The translations under genes were made by a program, and so were the position numbers. From Sabulibacter ruber (GTDB lineage: Bacteria > Bacteroidota > Bacteroidia > Cytophagales > Hymenobacteraceae): DNA of 64,000 nucleotides. The stretch covers positions 1,860,001-1,924,000 of the forward strand of contig NZ_JAFFID010000001.1 of NCBI RefSeq assembly GCF_017355955.1, read 5' to 3'. Of this stretch, positions 51,286 through 59,578 are shown piece after piece. Positions within the stretch are counted from its first letter, which is position 1. The number at the start of each line of letters is the position of its first letter. The notes beneath the pieces were generated by a model that saw only the letters and a program-made list of their open reading frames with translations, was not told the DNA's origin and searched no databases.

Positions 51286-51684
51286 TTATTTGATCTCCTG
51301 GCACAGTTCTACCAGCACGCCGTTAGCGGTTTTTGGGTGCACAAAACACACCAGTTTATTATCAGCGCCACGTTTGGGAACCTCGTTCAGGAGCTGGAAA
51401 CCTTGTTCTCGCAGGCGCTTCATCTCGGCTTCGATGTCTTCTACTTCAAACGCGATGTGGTGAATGCCTTCCCCTTTCTTCTCAATGAACTTGGCAATGG
51501 CGCTGTGCTCAGCGGTGGCCTCCAGAAGCTCAATTTTAGTGTTTCCCACGTGAAAAAACGAGGTATTCACGGCTTCGCTTTCCACTTTTTCGCTCTTGTA
51601 AGGGGCTGCGCCTAACAATTTTTCAAACAACTGGTTGGCGTCTTGGCAATTTTTCACGGCAATGCCAATATGTTCTACATGCAT
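51286..51684 (-). CDS. mce: Methylmalonyl-CoA epimerase
   Basis: 132 residues, full length for this VOC-fold enzyme. The motifs are HVEHIGIAVKNCQDANQLFEKLLG, the metal ligand His in GEGIHHIAFEVEDIEAEMKRL and the C-terminal Glu in NGVLVELCQ. It interconverts the (R) and (S) forms of methylmalonyl-CoA in propionate or branched-chain breakdown. Methylmalonyl-CoA mutase is not in the window. It is divergent from iscS. Confidence 0.93.
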   Translation of the reverse strand: MHVEHIGIAVKNCQDANQLFEKLLGAAPYKSEKVESEAVNTSFFHVGNTKIELLEATAEHSAIAKFIEKKGEGIHHIAFEVEDIEAEMKRLREQGFQLLNEVPKRGADNKLVCFVHPKTANGVLVELCQEIK

Positions 51685-51805
51685 ACGGTCTATTTAAACT
51701 TATTCTAAGTGACGATTTTTGTGTATTTTTGCGTGCAAATCAAACTAACTGGACACAAATTCTGTTTTTTTGATAAGCAACACCATAGGAAAACTACTGA
51801 CGAAG

Positions 51806-53020
51806 ATGCTGAAATTTCCGATTTATTTAGATAACAATGCCACCACGCCCATGGATCCGCGCGTGTTGGAGGCCATGCTGCCGTATTTCACCAACCACTT
51901 CGGGAACGCCGCGTCCCGTAACCACCCATTTGGCTGGGCAGCCGAAGAGGCAGTTGACTATGCACGTGAGCAAATCGCGGCCCTTATCAACTGCAACCCA
52001 AAAGAATTGATTTTTACCTCTGGCGCAACAGAATCAGATAACCTGGCTATCAAAGGGGTATTTGAGATGTATGCTTCCAAAGGAAACCATATCATCACCG
52101 CCACTACTGAGCACAAAGCCGTTCTGGATACCTGCAAGCACATTGAGAAACTGGGCGGACAGGTAACTTATCTGCAAGTGAACTCAGAAGGCTTGATTAA
52201 CTTAGAAGAACTGGAAGCCGCCATCACCGACAAGACCATCCTGATTTCCATCATGTATGGTAACAACGAGGTAGGCGTGATTCAGCCCATCAAAGAAATT
52301 GGAAGAATTGCCAAGAAGCACGGTGTTCTGTTCTTCACAGACGGTACCCAGGCAGTAGGTAAAATTCCGGTTGACGTAGAAGCCGACGGCATTGACCTGA
52401 TGGCCTTCTCTGGTCACAAAATGTACGGTCCTAAAGGCGTTGGTGCCCTGTACGTACGCCGCAAGAACCCACGGGTGAAAGTAACTGCCCAGATGGACGG
52501 TGGCGGACACGAGCGCGGCATGCGTTCTGGCACCTTGAACGTTCCTGGTATTGTAGGCCTTGGCAAAGCTGCCGAGATCTGCCGTACCGACATGGAATCT
52601 GATACTGCCCGCATCAAAGCCATGCGCGACCGTTTAGAGAACGAGTTGCTGCAGATTGAAGAGTCTTACCTGAACGGTTCCAAAGAGCACCGTCTGCCCC
52701 ACGTAAGCAACATCTCCTTCAAATATGTAGAAGGCGAAGGTCTGATGATGGGTGTGAAAGACATCGCTGTTTCTTCTGGCTCAGCTTGTACTTCTGCTTC
52801 CCTGGAGCCATCTTACGTGCTGAAAGCCCTGGGCTTGAACGATGACCTGGCCCACTCTTCCCTGCGTTTCGGCTTGAGCCGCTTCACTACCGAGGAGGAA
52901 GTAGACTTCGCCATCAGCCACGTGAAAGAGGCCGTTGCCAAACTGCGTGAACTCTCTCCGCTGTGGGAAATGTTCAAAGAAGGAATTGACCTGAACACCG
53001 TTGAGTGGACAGAACACTAA
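51806..53020 (+). CDS. iscS: Cysteine desulfurase
   Basis: 404 residues from the ATG at 51806 ([15 protein letters not shown]); an in-frame TTG at 51770 is less likely. The pyridoxal-phosphate Lys is residue 205 in [12 protein letters not shown] and the sulfur-carrying Cys is residue 328 in [14 protein letters not shown]. This spacing is the same as in E. coli IscS (206 and 328) and marks the IscS (group I) type with the long Cys loop. It supplies sulfur to the scaffold IscU. It is the first gene of the isc cluster. TATTTTTG (51724-51731) could be its -7 box. Confidence 0.97.
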   Translation: MLKFPIYLDNNATTPMDPRVLEAMLPYFTNHFGNAASRNHPFGWAAEEAVDYAREQIAALINCNPKELIFTSGATESDNLAIKGVFEMYASKGNHIITATTEHKAVLDTCKHIEKLGGQVTYLQVNSEGLINLEELEAAITDKTILISIMYGNNEVGVIQPIKEIGRIAKKHGVLFFTDGTQAVGKIPVDVEADGIDLMAFSGHKMYGPKGVGALYVRRKNPRVKVTAQMDGGGHERGMRSGTLNVPGIVGLGKAAEICRTDMESDTARIKAMRDRLENELLQIEESYLNGSKEHRLPHVSNISFKYVEGEGLMMGVKDIAVSSGSACTSASLEPSYVLKALGLNDDLAHSSLRFGLSRFTTEEEVDFAISHVKEAVAKLRELSPLWEMFKEGIDLNTVEWTEH

Positions 53021-53141
53021 AATCAATTAGGAATTGGGAATTAGTAATTAAGGATTATCAGCTTTGCCTTAAAAGCGTATATACTAGTTACTTAACCCCA
53101 ATTCTTAATTCATACTTATTCATTCGTAATTAAAAAGAGCT
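53021..53141. repeat. AT-rich inverted-repeat spacer between iscS and iscU
   Basis: The left part (AATTAGGAATTGGGAATTAG) and the right part (CCCCAATTCTTAATTCATAC, then ATTCGTAATTAAA) are imperfect reverse complements. The sequence is much more AT-rich than its flanks. It may be a small mobile repeat or an RNA structure that tunes iscU expression. Confidence 0.45.
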
Positions 53142-53555
53142 ATGGCTTATTCAGATAAAGTAATCGATCATTACAGCAACCCACGCAACGTAGGTACGCT
53201 GGACAAATCAAAAGCAAACGTGGGTACCGGTCTGGTAGGTGCCCCTGAGTGTGGTGACGTAATGCGTCTGCAGATTGAAGTGGATGAGAACCAGGTAATC
53301 ACTGATGCCAAGTTCAAAACCTTCGGCTGTGGTTCCGCTATCGCTTCTTCTTCCCTGGCTACTGAGTGGTTGAAAGGCAAAACCGTAGACGAGGCTTTGT
53401 CTATTGACAACATGGAGATTGTGGAAGAGCTGGCTTTGCCGCCGGTGAAAATCCACTGCTCTGTATTAGCCGAGGATGCTATCAAAGCCGCTATCAATGA
53501 CTACCGCGTGAAAAACGGTCTGGAGCCATTGGTAGAAGCTAAGTCACACCACTAA
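53142..53555 (+). CDS. iscU: Fe-S cluster scaffold protein
   Basis: 137 residues. The cluster ligands are Cys37 and Asp39 in APECGDVM, Cys in KTFGCGSAIASSS and Cys in VKIHCSVLAEDA. The HscA-recognition motif LPPVK is present just before the last Cys. It assembles 2Fe-2S clusters on sulfur from IscS. It follows iscS at 121 bases and precedes the 134-residue unknown gene by 21 bases. Confidence 0.97.
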   Translation: MAYSDKVIDHYSNPRNVGTLDKSKANVGTGLVGAPECGDVMRLQIEVDENQVITDAKFKTFGCGSAIASSSLATEWLKGKTVDEALSIDNMEIVEELALPPVKIHCSVLAEDAIKAAINDYRVKNGLEPLVEAKSHH

Positions 53556-53576
53556 TCCAAACGCTGCGCTACCCGC

Positions 53577-53981
53577 ATGGATGTAACCAACGTGCACGTA
53601 GAGAGCGCGCGGATTCAGAAACAGATTGAAGACCATTTGGGCATGGAAGGAAGTCAGCTTTTGTTTGACTTCCGCCCCATGGAAGACCGGATGCGCTTGG
53701 ATCTGATCACGGTGAACCCTCGCCACCACCAGTCTTTCCTGTTCCATACCGTAACGGGATATGATCGGGTGGATGCCCTTCGGAAGATGCTGGACTACGT
53801 GCGGCAGTTCCGCGATCAGGAAAGCTCTTACACCATCCAGTGGATGGCCCGGGGCGAGCGCGAGTTGAACACCTCTTATTTCCGGGCTTCCAACATGTAT
53901 GATGCCCTGGATAAACTATATTATGGCCGCGATATCAACACTATTACTGTTTTCAGTGTGGTTTTGAACCCGGTCTCCTAA
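53577..53981 (+). CDS. Unknown protein encoded between iscU and iscA
   Basis: 134 residues with no signal peptide, no membrane segment and no cysteine. The predicted mix is alpha/beta: MDVTNVHVESARIQKQIEDHLGMEG, then LLFDFRPMEDRMRLDLITV, HHQSFLFHTVTGYDRVDALRKMLDYVRQF and a final NTITVFSVVLNPVS strand. I recognise no family. The gene lies 21 bases after iscU and 18 bases before iscA, so it is very likely co-transcribed with both. A role in Fe-S assembly is inferred from position only. Lack of Cys argues against cluster binding; a partner or regulatory role is more plausible. Confidence 0.75.
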   Translation: MDVTNVHVESARIQKQIEDHLGMEGSQLLFDFRPMEDRMRLDLITVNPRHHQSFLFHTVTGYDRVDALRKMLDYVRQFRDQESSYTIQWMARGERELNTSYFRASNMYDALDKLYYGRDINTITVFSVVLNPVS

Positions 53982-53999
53982 AAAAGAAAGGACACGCGT

Positions 54000-54326
54000 A
54001 TGATTACCGTTTCTGATAAAGCAAAAGAAAAAGTTGTAAAGCTGAAGCAAGACGCCAACCTGGACGATAGCTTCCGCTTGAGAGCTTCTGTGGCCGGCGG
54101 CGGTTGCTCCGGTTTGTCTTACAAGCTTGACTTCGATGACGAGGTGAAGCCCATGGACCAGGAGTTTGAAGACAAAGGCGTGAAGGTAGTGGTAGACATG
54201 AAAAGCTTCCTCTATCTGGCCGGCACCGAGCTGGACTTCTCTGACGGGTTGAACGGCAAAGGCTTCTTCTTCAACAACCCCAACGCCAGCCGTACCTGCG
54301 GCTGCGGCGACAGCTTCTCTGTGTAA
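54000..54326 (+). CDS. iscA: A-type Fe-S carrier protein
   Basis: 108 residues. The three conserved Cys lie in [13 protein letters not shown] and the C-terminal CGCGDSFSV, as in IscA/ErpA. It carries clusters or iron from the scaffold to target enzymes. It is the last gene of the cluster; a terminator follows at once. IscR, HscA, HscB and ferredoxin are not encoded in this window. Confidence 0.95.
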   Translation: MITVSDKAKEKVVKLKQDANLDDSFRLRASVAGGGCSGLSYKLDFDDEVKPMDQEFEDKGVKVVVDMKSFLYLAGTELDFSDGLNGKGFFFNNPNASRTCGCGDSFSV

Positions 54327-54340
54327 TTACCAAAAATATC

Positions 54341-54382
54341 ATAAAGCAAAAAGGCACCGAAAACGGTGCCTTTTTGCTTTAT
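54341..54382 (+). terminator. Terminator of the isc cluster
   Basis: A perfect 19-bp stem (54341-54359 and 54364-54382) with AAAA loop and internal T run. Confidence 0.9.
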
Positions 54383-54487
54383 ACGGCATAAACTGAATCT
54401 TCTTTGCTGACTAGGTTCCCAGTACCTCCTACAGATTCTTCTTCCCAAGAAGGCAAACGCTTGAACCGACTTGTTAACAATCCCTCG

Positions 54488-54531
54488 CTCGCCTCTGGCG
54501 AGTGTGAGTAACAGGGCGGCCTCTGGCCGCC
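54488..54531. repeat. Two adjacent hairpins with TCT loops
   Basis: CTCGCC-TCT-GGCGAG (54488-54502) and GGCGGCC-TCT-GGCCGCC (54515-54531). The pair sits between the isc terminator and the stop of the GH13 gene. Confidence 0.6.
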
Positions 54532-54576
54532 ATGCCCTAAACCAATCACCCCTCGCACCAGACCTGCAGGAAAATC

Positions 54577-56295
54577 TTACCGAATAGCACTTCCTACCCT
54601 AAACCAATTATACCCGTAACCCTCCAAGTCTACAGTAAACCCACCATTTGCAGATGTTAGCTTGTTGTTCCTGGTCAGGCTAAAGAGCTCTTTATCTCCT
54701 TCTGCCTGGGCGGGAATACGAATCTGCTTCGGGTCTTTGCTGAAGTTGTGCACCATCATCACCGATTTGCCTTGATAGTTGTACCGAATGGCAAGCACCT
54801 CAGGCGAACCCACCTCCACTAACTGCCAATTACCAAGGCCAATCTCCGGGCATTCCTTGCGGATGCGGATGAGCTTGGCGGTCCAGTTGAGCAGGGAATT
54901 GGGGTCTTGCCGCTCCGTGGCAACGTTTATTTGTTTGTAACTGAAAGGCTCTTTATCAATAATGGGCCGGAAGGGTTTATCAGCGGAAGTAAAGCCAGCA
55001 TTTTTCTGGTTTGTCCACTGCATGGGCGTGCGCACGGCAATGCGTTCTTTCAGGCGCAAATCGTCTCCCATGCCTAGCTCATCGCCGTACCGGATCACGG
55101 GGGTGCCGGGCAGAGAAAAAACCAGACTGTAAGCCAGTTCCATCCGTTTGCGGTCGTTGTTCAGCATGGGAGCCAATCTGCGGCGGATACCGCGGTCATA
55201 GAGCTGCATGTTCTTCTCGGGACCAAAGGCCTGGTAGACTTTGTTACGCTGCTCTTCGGTGAGTCGACCCAAATCTATCTCATCATGGTTGCGCAGGAAA
55301 TAAGCCCATTGCGCGGTACCGGGTATTTTCTTGGTATCAACCAGGGCTTTCCTGAACGGCTCCAGATCACCGGACGCCATGACGTAAAAAAGATACTGGT
55401 TGGCGTAGAAGTTGAACATGGTGTGCAGGCGGTCACCGTTCTGGCCGAAGTATTCTTTGTTCTCGTCGGGAAGTACGTTGGCCTCGCCCAATAGCAAGGC
55501 ATCGCCTTTGCGCCACTGCACAAACCGCCGAAACTCCGAGATCAGCTCAAACATGTGCTCGGGCTTTTCAGCGCTGGTTTTGGGTAAATCGATGATAAAC
55601 GGCACGGCATCCAACCGGAAACCACTCACCCCCTGGTTCATCCAGAAGCCCAGAATGCGCTGGGCCTCGTTGCGCACATCGGGGTTCTCAAAATTCAGAT
55701 CGGGCTGGAAATCATAGAAGCGGTGGAAGTAGTATTCGCCGGCTTTCTTATCATAGGTCCAGGTTTCTTTCTGCACCCCGGGGAAAGCCATGCCTTTGTT
55801 CCAGTCTTTTGGCCGTTCTTTTGACCAAACATACCAGTTTCGGTACCTGGAGTTTTTGTCTGCGCGGGCCTGCTGAAACCACGGGTGTTGGTCTGAGGTG
55901 TGGTTCAGCACCAAATCCATGATGACCCTGATGCCGTGTTTGCTGGCCTGGTACATGAACTCAGCAAAATCGCCGGGGCTGCCGTACTGCGGGTCTACGT
56001 CATAGTAATTGGCTACGTCATAGCCATCGTCCAGCTTGGGCGAGGTATGGAACGGCGCGAGCCAGATGGCATCAATGCCTAAAGATTTGAGGTAATCCAA
56101 CTGGCCGGTCAGTCCTTCAAAGTCGCCGGTGCCGTTGCCGTCGCTATCTTTGAACGTGCCTACTTCCAGGCTATAGATGATGCTGTTCTTATACCATAGT
56201 TCCTCATTGATGTCAGGGGCGGTGTTCTGGGCAAAGGCGGAGGAAACGAATACGAGTAATGAGAGAAGGGGGCAGTAACGGTAGAATTTCTTCAT
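54577..56295 (-). CDS. Secreted GH13 alpha-amylase-family enzyme (trehalose synthase-like)
   Basis: 572 residues. The signal peptide is MKKFYRYCPLLSLLVFVSSAFAQ. The (beta/alpha)8 barrel carries the four GH13 regions: VIMDLVLNHTS, GFRLDAVPF (nucleophile Asp), LLGEANVLPDE (acid Glu) and FLRNHDEID (Asp). The start WYKNSIIYSLEVGTFKDSDGNGTGDFEGL is closest to trehalose synthase/maltose glucosyltransferase (TreS, GH13_16). Those are usually cytoplasmic, while this one carries a signal peptide, so a periplasmic hydrolase or transferase is likely. The C-terminal beta domain is present. The substrate is not certain. Confidence 0.87.
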   Translation of the reverse strand: MKKFYRYCPLLSLLVFVSSAFAQNTAPDINEELWYKNSIIYSLEVGTFKDSDGNGTGDFEGLTGQLDYLKSLGIDAIWLAPFHTSPKLDDGYDVANYYDVDPQYGSPGDFAEFMYQASKHGIRVIMDLVLNHTSDQHPWFQQARADKNSRYRNWYVWSKERPKDWNKGMAFPGVQKETWTYDKKAGEYYFHRFYDFQPDLNFENPDVRNEAQRILGFWMNQGVSGFRLDAVPFIIDLPKTSAEKPEHMFELISEFRRFVQWRKGDALLLGEANVLPDENKEYFGQNGDRLHTMFNFYANQYLFYVMASGDLEPFRKALVDTKKIPGTAQWAYFLRNHDEIDLGRLTEEQRNKVYQAFGPEKNMQLYDRGIRRRLAPMLNNDRKRMELAYSLVFSLPGTPVIRYGDELGMGDDLRLKERIAVRTPMQWTNQKNAGFTSADKPFRPIIDKEPFSYKQINVATERQDPNSLLNWTAKLIRIRKECPEIGLGNWQLVEVGSPEVLAIRYNYQGKSVMMVHNFSKDPKQIRIPAQAEGDKELFSLTRNNKLTSANGGFTVDLEGYGYNWFRVGSAIR

Positions 56296-56423
56296 GGTTG
56301 AATTGCTTTCGTGCCGTTAAACGCAAGTTAAATAAGGGAAGGTTGGGCTTTGGTCTCTTTTCATCGGGTCCTCAAACAAGTACACACGTCCCAACTCCCA
56401 CGGCAGACTCGCATAGAATCTGG

Positions 56424-56460
56424 GTTTTAGGTCTGTTTTCCCAGAATTGTGTCTTAAACG
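56424..56460. repeat. Dispersed palindrome copy
   Basis: GTTTTAGGTCTGTTTTCCC and a right half ending GTGTCTTAAACG, between two minus-strand genes. Confidence 0.6.
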
Positions 56461-56492
56461 GGAGCTTGTTTTTGGGCTACTTTCGCCTACAT

Positions 56493-56525
56493 AAAAAAAC
56501 GGCTTGGAAATTATTCCCAAGCCGT
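56493..56525 (-). terminator. Terminator after the NTF2-like lipoprotein gene
   Basis: The stem ACGGCTTGG/CCAAGCCGT (56499-56507 and 56517-56525) is followed on the minus strand by TTTTTTT. Confidence 0.75.
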
Positions 56526-56555
56526 AACCATTGCTAAAACCAACTTAAAAAATCT

Positions 56556-57020
56556 TTATTGCTTCACCTGCACCGGATGGTCTTCCAGTTGGGCGTAGTG
56601 TAGTTTCCAGAGGCCTTTGTCGTTCTTTTTCCAAAGGAGCAGGAAGTTTCCTTCTCCCTCGCCCCGGGGCAACTGACGGTCCGCGGGGATCACGTCAACG
56701 GTGAAGGTTCCGCCTTCAAAGGCAATGTTTTCATCAGAGGCGGAGCTTACCGGGAAAATTTTCAGGTTTTCAATGGTTCCCATGGTTTCCCGCACCCATT
56801 TCTGCGACACTTCAGAACGGCCGCTGTAGTGTACTTCGCCTTGCACAAAGTGGGCATCCTCTGCTAAAAGCGTATCTAATTGAGCCGAGTTTCTGCTGTT
56901 CCAGGCACCTATGAATTGTTGGTTCAGTTGCTGCACGTTGACGGTTTCCTTTTTCTGCTCGGTTTTAGAGCACGAGAACAGGAATAAAGCCAACACAAAC
57001 ATGACGAGTGACGATTTCAT
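56556..57020 (-). CDS. NTF2/SnoaL-like lipoprotein (DUF4440 type)
   Basis: 154 residues from the ATG at 57020, which gives a lipoprotein signal MKSSLVMFVLALFLFSCSK; the open frame extends 20 codons further. The NTF2-like domain contains LNQQFIGAWNSRNSAQLDTLLAEDAHFVQG and ends with a LLLWKKNDKGLWKLHYAQLED strand pair. Such proteins bind small hydrophobic compounds; the ligand is unknown. Its fold matches the secreted SnoaL protein at 44469, but the sequences differ clearly. Confidence 0.8.
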   Translation of the reverse strand: MKSSLVMFVLALFLFSCSKTEQKKETVNVQQLNQQFIGAWNSRNSAQLDTLLAEDAHFVQGEVHYSGRSEVSQKWVRETMGTIENLKIFPVSSASDENIAFEGGTFTVDVIPADRQLPRGEGEGNFLLLWKKNDKGLWKLHYAQLEDHPVQVKQ

Positions 57021-57097
57021 ACATTCTGATTTAAGTGAATCAATACCCCACATACTCAGTTTGAATATTAGGTGTTTCAAATATTTTAAACCTCTTA

Positions 57098-57127
57098 TAA
57101 AAAAAGCCCAAGCTCAGGGCTTGGGCT
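57098..57127 (-). terminator. Terminator after the glycine-zipper gene
   Basis: The stem AGCCCAAGC/GCTTGGGCT (57105-57113 and 57119-57127) with a T run on the minus strand lies 25 bases after the stop codon. Confidence 0.8.
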
Positions 57128-57152
57128 TCTATATTTTTGGCTCCTGCCCAGC

Positions 57153-57692
57153 TTACCAGCTTTTTCTTCTGTATTCAGAATCTGCGTACGGCTTAGAATA
57201 GTCACCGTAGTGCTCGTTAGGCAAGAAGGAAAGGTTAGACATTGTCATGATCTGCGGCTGACCGGCAGTATATCCGGTGTAGGCCATAGCAGCCGCCGGA
57301 GCAGCAACCGCAGCTGTTTTAGCAGCAGTGCTTGATTTTCTGGCGGTTGAGCCAGATGAACGGTTGGTAGAAGAAGAGCTATAGGCATAAGCTCTGTTAG
57401 CGGCTACGTTTCTGTTGAACTCAGCCTCTCTTTCAGCGGCTTGTCTCTTACGCTTGTTGTCAATGATTTTACCCACACCGTATCCGGCGGCACCACCTAC
57501 AACACCTCCCACAACACCGCCTACCACACGGTTTTTCTTATTGATGATAGCACCTGCCGCAGCACCAGTACCGGCTCCAATCACCGCACCTTTTGCTTGA
57601 GGGCTCCATTTTTTTCTCTCCTGGGCCTGGGCACTATTGAAAGCAACAGACACTAAGAACAACAGGCTGAATATCAAACTTAGCTTTTTCAT
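57153..57692 (-). CDS. Glycine-zipper (YMGG-like) envelope protein
   Basis: 179 residues. The signal peptide MKKLSLIFSLLFLVSVAFNSAQAQ is followed by two glycine-zipper segments, AVIGAGTGAAAGAII and VVGGVVGGVVGGAAGYGVGKII. A basic segment NKRKRQAAEREAEFNR and a Ser/Ala-rich tail (about 110-140) follow. Glycine-zipper proteins of this type associate with the outer membrane; the function is not known. It is a single gene with a strong terminator. Confidence 0.8.
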   Translation of the reverse strand: MKKLSLIFSLLFLVSVAFNSAQAQERKKWSPQAKGAVIGAGTGAAAGAIINKKNRVVGGVVGGVVGGAAGYGVGKIIDNKRKRQAAEREAEFNRNVAANRAYAYSSSSTNRSSGSTARKSSTAAKTAAVAAPAAAMAYTGYTAGQPQIMTMSNLSFLPNEHYGDYSKPYADSEYRRKSW

Positions 57693-58291
57693 AACAGTAC
57701 TTTTTAGAGTTCTTCTGAATTTTTCTCTTGTGTTTTCCTTTAATTCAACTACCGTGCCAAAACCAAAAACACTTTGAAAATCATGGCACAGAACAGAATT
57801 TGAACTTAATAAAAACTGAAGCCTTGCTTCTCAAAGACTTCGGGCGCTCTTCAGGTGCTCAAACGGATTTTGCAATATTTAGATACATTAATATTTAAAT
57901 CCGTTCCCTTCTGAGAGCCTTGCCAGTTGAAAGACAATAAGCGTACCAAATTTTGATTGCCTAAGGAAAGCGAAGAAAAGAAATCATCAACCCAGAATGA
58001 ACTTGTTGCAAAACAGCTCTAATGATTTGCTAGTATAAGAGCCGTTCAAAAAAATAAGGTTGAAAACGGCTTGGTGTTTAAACTGGGAGGGAAAGCCTTA
58101 TTGCAGCTTCCTGGCTGAATGCTTACCTTGTTTAAGCAACTTATTCTACCAGCTTCTTACATTGGTCCCATAAAGAAAAATGAGTTGGTATATTGAATTA
58201 CGCATTAGAAAAGGAGCGCTTCCGTTTTCTGGCTGATTTTGGAAAAAGGAGCTTAAAACAGACTTCAGGCAAAAGTTTTATCTGGTAAGCC
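57693..58291. other. 599-base gap between divergent genes
   Basis: AT-rich in its left half. One degenerate dispersed palindrome lies at 58222-58260. I see no gene, RNA structure or clear promoter beyond this. Confidence 0.4.
58222..58260. repeat. Dispersed palindrome, degenerate copy
   Basis: CCGTTTTCTGGCTGATTTTGG with a right half GGAGCTTAAAACAG, 31 bases before the DUF3800 start codon. It is upstream of a gene rather than after one. Confidence 0.5.
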
Positions 58292-59482
58292 ATGCAAAAC
58301 AAGAGAATCTACATTGACGAGTTTGGGAATACACATTCGGAGTTAACTCCGCAGAGTTCGTTCTCACATTTTGTGTACACCACTCTTATTCTGGATGAGG
58401 CCCATCTGGAAAAGGCGTACCAGGTAAGAAATCTGATCAGCCAGAAATACTTTAATGGGCAACCCGTTCCATCAAACGGTCTGCCCAATAATACCAAAGG
58501 GTTCAAAAAACGGTTGCAGGTTCTGGAGGAGTTGGTGGCCCTGAACTTTGATGTGCTTGCCTTGGTAGTGAACAAAAAAGAATTTGCCGGGCCGGGGCTG
58601 AAGCGCAAAGAAGTTCTCTATAAGTTTTTCTCTAAACTCCTCATCAAGCAGTTTCCAACCGTTTTTACTTCGTTTTCCATTTATGCCAACCAGCTGGGGC
58701 AACCTGAGTTTCAGGCCGATCTAAAATCCTTCCTGAACACCACGGCCACCCAGCGTGACCTCTTCAACCCAGACAGGTACTACACTATTGTAGATAACCC
58801 AGCCGAAGAGCCGCTTCTGGAACTGGCAAACTTCCTGGCGGGGTGCCTGGGCCTTATTTACTGCAACAGCCATTCGCATCCGCGGTCAAAAGAACTCTTT
58901 GATTTGCTGTACAAACGCCTTAGCGTTGATTTCGCGCCGTTTGAGAAAACCGAGTTTTCCCTGGCCCATATCAAGGAGAACAAAGAGCGGGATACTACGG
59001 TGAAGAGACTGGCCGAAGCCTCGGCCATTGAAGTCCTCAGAAGCCGCCGTAAAGCTTTGACGCCAGAATCGAAAGCGGTACTGGAGTATCTGTACATGGT
59101 GCACCGCAGTGCCCCTTCCAGGCTGGTAGGCACTTATGAAATCATTGAGCGGGTTCAGATACAATACCCATCGTTCAACGAAAGGGCTTTCCGGCAGTCT
59201 ATCCAAAATCTGCGGGATTTGGGCGTGATCATCACCAGCATCCAGGGAAAATCTGGTTATAAACTCCCCGATAGGTTAGACGATATCATAGGTTTCTACA
59301 AAAGGTACATGGGCAGTATTGTGCCCATGCTCAACCGGGTAGACCACTGCAACAGAAAACTGGTCTGGAGCGGCATCATTCTGGAAGATATTCTCTCTAC
59401 AGACGAAAACTTTGGTTTGCTCACAGAACTGATCGGCTCAGTTAAGAAGATACGGCTTGCCCCGCAACTGGAACTGGAGTAA
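58292..59482 (+). CDS. DUF3800 protein with C-terminal winged-helix-like region
   Basis: 396 residues. The N-terminus RIYIDEFGNTHSE is the acidic motif of DUF3800, an RNase H-like fold usually reading YIDESG. The domain continues to about 215 with LANFLAGCLGLIYCNSHSHPRS. The C-terminal part (about 265-340: LVGTYEIIERVQIQYPSFNERAFRQSIQNLRDLGVII) looks like a winged helix for DNA binding. DUF3800 genes are often found in mobile or defence regions, but the role is unknown. It ends 96 bases before sbcC on the same strand. Confidence 0.75.
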   Translation: MQNKRIYIDEFGNTHSELTPQSSFSHFVYTTLILDEAHLEKAYQVRNLISQKYFNGQPVPSNGLPNNTKGFKKRLQVLEELVALNFDVLALVVNKKEFAGPGLKRKEVLYKFFSKLLIKQFPTVFTSFSIYANQLGQPEFQADLKSFLNTTATQRDLFNPDRYYTIVDNPAEEPLLELANFLAGCLGLIYCNSHSHPRSKELFDLLYKRLSVDFAPFEKTEFSLAHIKENKERDTTVKRLAEASAIEVLRSRRKALTPESKAVLEYLYMVHRSAPSRLVGTYEIIERVQIQYPSFNERAFRQSIQNLRDLGVIITSIQGKSGYKLPDRLDDIIGFYKRYMGSIVPMLNRVDHCNRKLVWSGIILEDILSTDENFGLLTELIGSVKKIRLAPQLELE

Positions 59483-59578
59483 GATTTTAAGCTGGCGGCG
59501 TAAGAAAAGCGCTGGCCTGGCCTACCTCCCCTTCCTCAGAAACTGTTATCTTTACTATCTCGCATTGTTTCCACTCCC

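Noticed and set aside
54383..54576. Remaining isc genes (iscR, hscA, hscB, fdx)
   Set aside because: The cluster ends at a strong terminator and the next gene is GH13 on the opposite strand.
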